NCBI RefSeq assembly: GCF_040939455.1
Contig: NC_134107.1
Location: 17,671,537-17,735,536, forward strand
Direction: 5' to 3'
Origin: Microcebus murinus
Lineage: Eukaryota; Chordata; Mammalia; Primates; Cheirogaleidae
DNA length: 64,000 bases
Notes under the pieces: generated by a model
Databases searched by the model: none
Told to the model about the DNA's origin: nothing
What the model saw: the letters and a program-made list of their open reading frames with translations, nothing else
Position numbers and translations under genes: made by a program
Part shown: piece by piece, positions 56,179 through 64,000 of the stretch
How the letters are laid out: every line of letters starts with the position of its first letter
How positions within the stretch are numbered: position 1 is the first letter of the stretch

Positions 56179-58245
56179 CATATTTTTTTTTTCCCAAAAT
56201 GTTACAGCATTACAAACCTTTTGGTTACATGGATCAGTTTTATAATGCCTGAATCATGATTATAAGTGTGCTCCTCACCCGGACAATGTTCATTGTACCT
56301 GTCAGGTAGGTTTTTGCCCATCTCATCCTCCCCATCACCACTGCTTAATTTCCATTGAGTTTTACTTCTCTCTATGCACATATATGCTCATCAATTAGTT
56401 CCAGTTTAATAGTGGGTACATGTGGTGTTTGTTCTTCCATTCTTTAGATACTTCATTTAGGAGAATGGTCTCCAGTTCCATCCAGATTGTCACAAAGGCA
56501 TTATGTATCTTTCATCATGGCTGAATAATACTTCAAAGTATACATATACCACATTTTATTAATCCACTCATGAATTGATGGGAATTTGGGTTGATTCCAC
56601 GTATTTGCGATTGTGGATTACACTGCAATATATGTTCAAGTACAGGTGTCTTTTTGATAAAAAAGACTTCTTTTCCTTTGGGTAAATACCCAGTAGTGGG
56701 GTTGCTGGATCAAATGAAAGGTCAACTTCTGGTTCTTTGAGGAATCTCCATACTGTTTTCCTTAGAGGTTGCACTAATTTCCAGTCCCACCAACAGTGTA
56801 CAAGTATTCCTTCCTCACTTCCTCCACACCAGCAGCTATTGTTTTTGGACTTTTTAATAAAAGCCATTCTGATTTGGGTAAGGTGATATCTCATTGTGGG
56901 TTTGATTTCCATTTCCCCGATGATTAGTGATATTGAGCATTTTTTTTCATATGTTTATTGGCCATTTGTCTAGTTTTGAGAAACATTTGTTCATGTAATT
57001 TGCCCCACTTTTTAATGGGTTCATTTGATTTTTCTTGCTGATTTTTTTGAGTTCTTTGTAGATTCTGGTTATTAGTCCTTTATTGGAGGTATAGCTTGTG
57101 AGTATTTTCTCCAATTCTGTAGATTGTCTGTTTTCTCTGTTAATGATTACCTTGGCTGTGCAGGAGATTTTTAATTTAATCAATTCCAAATTTTTTTTGT
57201 TGTTGTTGTTGTTTTTGTGATTGCCATTGGGGTCTTCCTCATAAATTATTTGTCTAGGTCGATATCTAGAAGAGTTTTTCCAATATTTTCTCCTAGAATT
57301 CTTATGGTTTCATGCCTTACCTTTAAGTTCTTTATCCATCTTGAATTAATTTTTGTGACTGGTGAGAGATGAATTCTGTTTCATTCTTCTGCATGTGGCT
57401 ATCCAATTTTTCTGGCACCATTTACTGAATAGGGATTATTTTCCTCAGTGTATATTGTCTGCTTTTTCAAAGATCAGTTGGCTGTATGTGGATGGTTTAA
57501 TATCTGGATTTTCTATTCTATTCCATTGGTCTATGTCTCTATTTTCTGCCAATATCATGATGTCTCGTTTAATAGCCTTGCAGTATTTGAAGTCTGGTAA
57601 TGTGATGCCTCCTGATTTGTTCTTTTTGCTTAAGATTGCTTTAGCTATTCAGGCTCTTTTTTAGTCCCACACAAAGCATAGAATTATTTTTTTTAATATG
57701 TGAATTATAATATTGGTATTTTTTTTCTTTTCTTTCTTTTTTTTATTTCAGCATATTATGGGGGTATAAATTTTAAGGTTTCAAAAAGTGCCCTCCCACC
57801 TCCCCCCACAAGTCTGAGCTTCCAGCGTGACCATCTTCCTGATGGTGCACATCTCACTCATTATGTATGTATATACCCACCCCCCCCCCCACCTGCTCGA
57901 TACCCAATTACTGTAGTTCCTACTGAGCAGCACCTAGATAATATGGGTATTTTGATGGGGATTACATGGAAGCTGTATGTCACTTTGAGTAGTATGGGCA
58001 TTTTAACAATGTTGATTCTATAAATCCATGAACATGATATGTTTTTCCTCTTATTTATATCACCTGCGGTTTCTTTCCTCAGTGTTTCATAGTTTTTTTT
58101 GTAGAGAGCTTTCACCTCCTTGGTTATTCCTAGATATTTTATTTTGTTTGTTGCAATTGTGAATGGTATTTTGTCTTTGATTTGATTCTCAGCTTCTCTG
58201 TTATTGGTGTATAGCTACTGATTTGTACACATTCTTGTTAGCAAT
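56179..58245 (-). mobile_element. Lemur-lineage L1, 5'-truncated, antisense
   Basis: A T-run at 56179 (poly-A) is followed by an antisense 3' UTR like that at 43592, then ORF2 C-terminal sequence ('aaatacccagtagtggggtt', 'ctatgtctctattttctgcc') up to about 58245. It is inserted in the RT region of the older L1 and carries a younger L1 3' end at 57723-57937. ORF2 is full of stops. Confidence 0.8.
57707..57953 (-). mobile_element. Young lemur L1 3' end nested in the L1 above
   Basis: A 215-bp insertion, 57723-57937, with antisense 'cagcatattatgggggtata' and a C-rich run. Target duplications 'ataatattggtatttt' (57707-57722) and 'ataatatgggtatttt' (57938-57953) differ at one base, and the host L1 reads through when the insert is removed. 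Confidence 0.85.
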
Positions 58246-58738
58246 TCCATCTTCAAAGAATTTCTCTCTTTTTGGATTTTACTATAAGTAGTCAGGAGGA
58301 GCCAAACTGGTCCTCCAGCACTTTGTTAGGGAATATCCTCAGCAAAATATCCAATTCTATTTCTTTTAATTTCTTCCTTCCACAAAACCCTAGAACACAA
58401 ACACAAGTCAGCAAAGTTCTTTGTCTTTTTTAACTAAGATCTCCGTTTCTCCGTTGTCCAATAATACATTGCTCATTTCCACTTGAGATCTCACCAGAAG
58501 GGCCTTTATCTTCCATATTTCTCACACCTTTTGTTTATGGTTATCTAGATATTCTCTAAGAACACAGAAACTATTTCTACAGCTCTTGTCTGTCTAAACT
58601 CTAACCAAAATTTTAAATTTAAAAGTTTAAACACATGAATCAAGGATTTTTGTTTAACATGCATCTAAACATTCTTCTATCATTTACCTATTTCCAGGTT
58701 TCAAAGAATATTCCACAATTTTAAGTATTTGTGACATC

Positions 58739-58929
58739 AACACCCCACTTCTTTTTTTTTTTTTTTTTTTTTTTTCTTGAGACAGAGTCTCGCTTTGTTG
58801 TCCAGGCTAGAGTGAGTGCCCGTGAGGTCAGCCTAGCTCACAGCAACCTCAAACTCCTGGGCTCAAGCAATCCTCCTGCCTCAGCCTCCCGAGTAGCTGG
58901 GACTACAGGCATGTGCCACCATGCCCGGC

Positions 58930-58992
<63 letters not shown>

Positions 58993-59119
58993 CAGTTAGC
59001 CAATTAATTTCTTTGTATTTTTATAGTAGAGACGGGGTCTCACTCTTGCTCAGGCTGGTTTCGAACTCCTGACCTCGAGCAATCCGCCCGTCTCGGCCTC
59101 CCAGAACACCCCACTTCTT
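58739..59119 (-). mobile_element. 5'-truncated strepsirrhine Alu with expanded (TA)n spacer
   Basis: Antisense Alu at 58754-59104, flanked by perfect 15-bp duplications 'aacaccccacttctt' (58739-58753 and 59105-59119). It lacks about the first 40 bp of the left arm. Its spacer has grown into a TA microsatellite of about 57 bp (58936-58992) where the other copies have only a few TA units. Confidence 0.95.
58936..58992. repeat. (TA)n microsatellite in the Alu spacer
   Basis: About 28 TA units with one 'ac' interruption, arising from the 'atatata' of the lemur Alu spacer. Confidence 0.95.
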
Positions 59120-59129
59120 ATACCAATTT

Positions 59130-59465
59130 CTACCTTAGTCCAGGTTGCTGTAAGAAATTATCATAGACTGGGTGGCTTATAAACAACAGACACTTATTAC
59201 TGATTCTAGAAGCAGGAAACCTAAGATCAGGATACCAACATGGTCAGATTCTGGTGAGGGCCCTCTTCTGGGTTTTAGACTGCCCCCAATAATGGGGGTC
59301 TAGAGAGCTCCCTGTGTTTTCTTTTATAGGAAATACATACTATTCATAACAGCTCCACTTTCATGACATAATTACCTCCCCAAATCTCTACCTCCTAAAT
59401 TACCACCTTGAGATTTAAGGTTCAACAGAGGAATTTTGAGGGGATGCAGTAATTCAGTCCATAAC
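59130..59465 (-). mobile_element. MaLR (MLT1-type) LTR
   Basis: Antisense LTR: 'gactgggtggcttataaaca', 'ttctggtgagggccctcttc', 'cccaaatctctacctccta', 'taattcagtccataacag'. It forms the 5' LTR of the MaLR whose internal part lies to the left. Confidence 0.75.
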
Positions 59466-59921
59466 AGCTGAGTTCTTTGAGTCATTCTAGTGAATTATTA
59501 ATCATGAGGGTGAATGAGTAGTAAGAATTGTTTCTGCAGACTGCACAGTGTACTAAACTCCATGAAGGAGATCTCTAAGGCAGCAGAGAGAGGGAGCAAG
59601 GATAGTGAGATATAGAAAGAAGAAAAGCCAGGAATTGGTGAATTATGTAGCTGGTATACAATCTGGGAAACTGGAACTCTATGCCACAGGGGACTCTGAT
59701 AAACTATATGGAATGTCCTTCAAAATTATTCCTCTAAAGACTGGATGTTAAGGCATTTATTCACTCCCCTAACCCATCGGTTTGAGATTACTCAAGAATC
59801 TTAGCATCCTCATACACTTGTGGTGACGCTGCTGAGTGATTTTCCAAGTTTTCAGAGATATTCCTGAGGCAGAGAAGCAGAGATATATCACAGGGAATAG
59901 GCCACTAGCAGCATAGTCAAA

Positions 59922-60580
59922 GCTGTTTACCTGGGACTGCAAACTAGTTCAACCTCTGTGGAAAGCAATATGCAGATGCCTTAAAGCGATACAAGTTGAT
60001 CTACCATTTGATTCAGCAATCCCATTACTGGGCATCTACCCAAAAGAACAAAAGTCACTCTATGAAAAAGACACCTGCACTTGAATGTTTATAGCAGCAC
60101 AATTCACAATTGCAAAGATGTGGAAACAACTAAAGTGCCCATCAATATATGAGTGGATTAATAAAACGTGGCTTACATGTACCACGGAGTACTATTCAGC
60201 TATAAGAAACAACGGTGATATAGCACCTCTTGTATATTCCTGGCTAGAGCTGGAACCCATTCTATTAAATGAAGTATCCAAAGAATGGAAAAATAAGCAC
60301 CACATGTACTCACCAGCAAATTGGTATTAACTGATCAACACATAAGTGGACATATAGGCATAACATCTATCGGATGTCAGGTAGGTGGGGTGGGGAAGGA
60401 ATGGGTATATACATACATAATGAGTGTGATGTGCACCAACTGGGGGATGGACATGCTTGAAGCTTTGACTTGAAGGGGTAGGGAGGGCAAGGGAAATATA
60501 CATAACCTTAACATTTTGTACCCCCATAATATGCTGGAAAAAATAAAATAAAATATATAATATAAAAAATGCTGTTTACC
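59922..60580 (+). mobile_element. 5'-truncated lemur L1, sense, with perfect target duplication
   Basis: ORF2 C-terminal end and 3' UTR, 59932-60570, finishing 'gtacccccataatatgctgg' and an A-rich tail. Duplications 'gctgtttacc' lie at 59922-59931 and 60571-60580. It is among the least damaged L1 copies here but lacks most of the element. Confidence 0.95.
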
Positions 60581-62695
60581 ACAGATGCACCGAAATCAAG
60601 TACTGAGGAAATACAGTACAAGATATGAAGAGTTATGGTAATTTATATAACACAGTTCTAGCAAGTGAGATGTAAGTAAGTATCTGGGGGATTTGGGGAA
60701 ATCTTTTGTTTTCCTGACTGAGGATATATGTATGGTGTCAGCCTACCATCCTCACCCCTGTTTTCCCTGCTTTGAAAGGGAATGTGATGTCAAGAGCTAT
60801 GGTAGACCAGTTAGATTATGACAGAACCAGTATGTGGAGAAGAATAAGAAAATCACAAAAGAGCTAGTCTTGACTCAAAAATTATTGTTATGAAGGGAAA
60901 ACAAATCTCTATATTTAAGCCAAAGTAAGTTAGGTTTTCTTTTACTAGCAGTTGAATCTGTTCTTAAGACACTGGTCATGCAATAAGTAACATTGAATGT
61001 CAATTCACCTGCCTTTGACAATAACTCACATTCATATGTTTGCTAGTTAATCAAAAAGCTACAAACTCACTGAATCTAGATTTCTTCTTTCATATTGATT
61101 AAATTAGGAAGCTTAAATTGGCAGCTTTATAGCCACAGCTATTTTAAAATCTCCACATATATTACAGGAAATTTTCTGATGTCATACAGTGCAAATGGAA
61201 TAAAAGTTATCTTTATGTAGGGCTGAGTTTAAAAATATATATAAATATTTAGAAAAAGAAAAGAAAGAAGAGATCAAGAGTAATTTTTCTTAAATAAACA
61301 ATAGTCAATGTGATAATATAAAATTTGTTCAAAAAGCATTATATCCATTTGCACACTAGGGACCAACCATATGCTCTTAATTTAGGATCAATTTATATAT
61401 ATATTTCAGAAAACTATGTTTATCACTGATTGCAATATAATTAGGTAGACCTAAAAACAGGTTGCTAGATATTAATATATGAAAAAATGCTCAACCTCAT
61501 TTATAGCAAGACAAAAAAGCTATTCTCTAGCAAGTCTTTTTTGTTTGTTTGTTTGTTTGTTTTTTAAAAAGAATCAGCAAGAAGGCCCTGATGACAGTAG
61601 AATGAATAAAAAAGTGTCCCCCCAAGAAACCTTAAATTTTTGTCAACATAACATAACTAGTGAATGTTGTTTTTCCCAATTCCATCTCAGTCCCTGGAAC
61701 CTCGGATCTCAAGGGAGTGAATATTGATCCCTTAGGCCCCAATTGTAATATCCAACAGGGAATAACCACACAGAGAGAGACCTTGGTGTGCAATCAGCCT
61801 GCACCAGTTGCAGAAAGAGAATCCGAGAGCAACTTTGGTGTAAGTTAAACAAAGCAAATCCCATTTCAACATAAGCTGTGTATCATTGCAGCGTGTGCAG
61901 GTAATGGTGGAGCCAAGAATCAGAGCCAAAGTTCCAGCATATTTCACCCCAAGCACAGGAGGAATCACTTCATCCCTGGTGATGTAATGGAAATGGGGTG
62001 AGGGAACTGAATCAGGCACAGTGTTGCCTGGGAAAAATGTGAATGAATACATATTGATTGATTGGTTGGATGAATGAAGAATTATAATATGCCCTTAATG
62101 CAATATTTGCACATATTTTTATGACTAACTTTTGAGCATCCATTCCATACTGGCCCTGTGCTGGGAAGTGTATGTAAATGAGCTCATTGTCATTACACTT
62201 ATCAATGTTTTAGTTTAAGTGGTCCCCGACCTATTCTAGTTCCTCTGACAAGTGCTTTTATTCACTGGATGTAAACTCCACTGAAAGATCTGCATTTCAT
62301 ACATTTTACAACAAATTTACGTGAGGAGGCAACTAACACAAACTCATTGGCCTTCAAACCTCAGTAAATGTAGAACAGAAGGGAATTATTTCTTGTTTTT
62401 TATTCCATAAGTACAGACTTATCACACTCTGCTTATTTCTCAAGGTGTTGGAAAGAACCAGAGAAGCCCATATCAACAGCAGACTTAGTTTGCTCTACTC
62501 CCCACTAATAAAGGCATGTTCTTACCTCACACCAGCCACTTAGTGTTTTGAGCTACAGCTCTGCCTGGCACTGCTGACATTAGAGAAAAGGAGTCTGTTA
62601 CAGATATATTGGGGATGTGGTTTTTTTCTTTTGTGACCAATTTCTGCTATTACGCTCTCTTTAAGATGTACAAAAATATATTTTAAATAGTAATA
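60581..62695. other. No gene recognised
   Basis: AT-rich. A (TTTG)n run lies at about 61540-61562, and 61478-61500 resembles a scrap of L1 ORF2. Nothing else could be assigned, including 61650-62060, which is moderately GC-rich. Confidence 0.4.
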
Positions 62696-62699
62696 GTTG

Positions 62700-63500
62700 T
62701 TAAGTAGTAACAACTACTCCTGTAGGTACCATCTAAATTCTGCAACTTGCTTTTTATCACTCAGCATTTCATTTGAGAGATTTATCCATCAGTAGATGTT
62801 GTAGCAACATATTACTAATTTATTTAATGCTTTGTATTTTTTTCTATGATTATGTTGCTATAAACATTCTTTTGTGTTTATGTATATTTCTCTCTATATT
62901 TATTCATTATACATATCAGTGTGTATACTCTTGTATATGTAGTCATCAATTTCTTTAGAATATATACCTATACTGGAAATTCTGAACCATATGGAGGCAT
63001 ATACTATTTTTTTCTAATATATCCAAATTTGTCTCCAACATGACCATATGAATTCACCTTCCCAGAGACATGTGTGAGTCTCTGTGACTCCAGATTCTCA
63101 CCCAAACTTGGCATTTTAGACTGGTGAGCATAAAATTTTATTTCAATGAAGTATTAATATGTGATGATGTGATTACTACTGATTTATTTCTCTTTTCATA
63201 CTTCTATTGATCATTTGGTTTTCACTTCTATTATTATCTGGTTTATACCCTTTGTGAATATATCCTTCCTTTGTGAATTTTTCTTTTGGGTTAATTTATA
63301 GTAATTATTTATATATACTAGACTAGAAACTAATTTTTTGACATTTATATGTATTGACAACAAATTTATCTGAGTAAATTTCCAGTCAGTATCCAGTTTT
63401 TTATTTAATGTTGATTTTTTAAATTTTAATATACTTTAATTTTTAATGTGTTGTAATTTGTACTTTTATGTCTTCTTTAAATTTTGTCTGCATACCTAAA
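62700..63500 (-). mobile_element. Ancient L1 fragment
   Basis: Antisense old L1 style: 'atgttgctataaacattctt', 'ccaaatttgtctccaacatg', 'tcatacttctattgatcatt', 'tggtttataccctttgtgaa'. Very diverged; borders uncertain. Confidence 0.45.
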
Positions 63501-64000
63501 TTATTAACACAGTTGATTGTGGTATTTTATAAATAGATTTTAAAATATAAAGTTAAGCCATTTGATGCTTTAAAAATATTTAAATATTTAGGACACACAC
63601 ATACCTACTACTATTATCTGTTCTCTCAGCTTTCCTTTCAAAAAATAGATACTGAGAAACCACAAAAAACACTTATAAAATTATACCTGTGACACAAAGT
63701 ATCACAATTGAACAAGCATCATGACCAGCAACCCACTATTGGGAGGAAATATGTTTTATTATTGCATTTGCATCTACCGAAGAAGTGGACTAGAGAAAGA
63801 AATGAACTTAATTTTTTTCAAAAGAACAAACCATAAGGCAAAAAATGATCAATTATTATTTCAAGTTTAATGATTTCTTGTCTATGAAGGATACCATAGA
63901 CAAAGTTAATAGATGACAGAATGTTTGAAGATCTTTATCAACAACTTACAAGAGACACAAACCTAGGATTAATGAAGAACATTTGTAGATGATCTCAGTA
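63501..64000. other. AT-rich, no feature seen
   Basis: Nothing could be supported on either strand. Confidence 0.4.

Larger units (their letters stand above)
58260..59129 (-). mobile_element. MaLR internal region, split by an Alu
   Basis: Antisense sequence typical of the 5' internal part of MaLR elements, ending in 'caacaccccacttct' before the Alu and resuming 'taccaatttctacctt' after it, directly next to the LTR at 59130. Non-coding. Confidence 0.55.

Noticed and set aside
1..64000. CRISPR arrays, bacterial operons, riboswitches, tRNA, rRNA
   Set aside because: None seen; sequence character is that of a mammalian nuclear chromosome.

Overview
The window is nuclear DNA of a strepsirrhine primate, most likely a Malagasy lemur and plausibly a mouse lemur (Microcebus). 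Three observations support this. (1) Four Alu copies (17404, 34230, 38081, 58754) carry the strepsirrhine-type spacer between the two monomers. (2) Several L1 copies share a lemur-type 3' end built around a 'ccccataatatgctg' tail. (3) A short piggyBac-type element with TTAA duplications lies at 16978-17210, and recent piggyBac activity among primates is known from mouse lemur. No bacterial-style operons, CRISPR arrays or tRNA/rRNA genes were seen.

The only host gene I can support is on the minus strand: two exons of a front-end fatty acid desaturase. One exon (14577 up to about 14903) encodes the N-terminal cytochrome b5 fold with its HPGG heme motif. The next (2683-2793) is exactly 111 bp, phase 0 on both sides, with clean AG/GT borders. 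The introns and upstream DNA are non-coding. The best name is FADS2B, the fourth FADS-like mammalian locus, which is a pseudogene in human. The later exons (histidine boxes, membrane segments) would lie left of base 1 and were not found here. The start of the first exon is uncertain.

The 11.8 kb intron between these exons (2794-14576) holds old MIR and L2 pieces, a full-length Hsmar1-like mariner (8584-10839) split by a 5'-inverted L1, and a second 5'-inverted L1 (10979-13118). Upstream of the gene come a MaLR LTR end, a (TG)n run, the piggyBac element and a lemur Alu. From 20 to 25 kb there are ancient L1M and L2 fragments and a perfect 44-bp tandem duplication. From 25.1 to 31.6 kb lies a long antisense L1 that keeps RT, endonuclease, ORF1 and a long GC-rich 5' UTR with two 307-bp units, but has lost its 3' end. 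That 5' UTR is interrupted by an LTR-like block. A related L1 5' UTR fragment stands alone at 37.15-37.96 kb.

The right half has Alus at 34.2, 38.1, 52.4 and 58.8 kb, a solo class I-like LTR (44235-44817), a second LTR with three 24-bp CCAAT-bearing repeats (49799-50212), an antisense ERV-L-like pol relic (about 54.05-55.46 kb), nested L1s (55.55-58.25 kb), a MaLR provirus split by an Alu (58.26-59.47 kb) and a short L1 with a perfect target duplication (59932-60570). Nearly all other open frames are chance frames or fragments of these repeats. Edges of ancient MIR/L2/L1M pieces are approximate because they were judged by eye.
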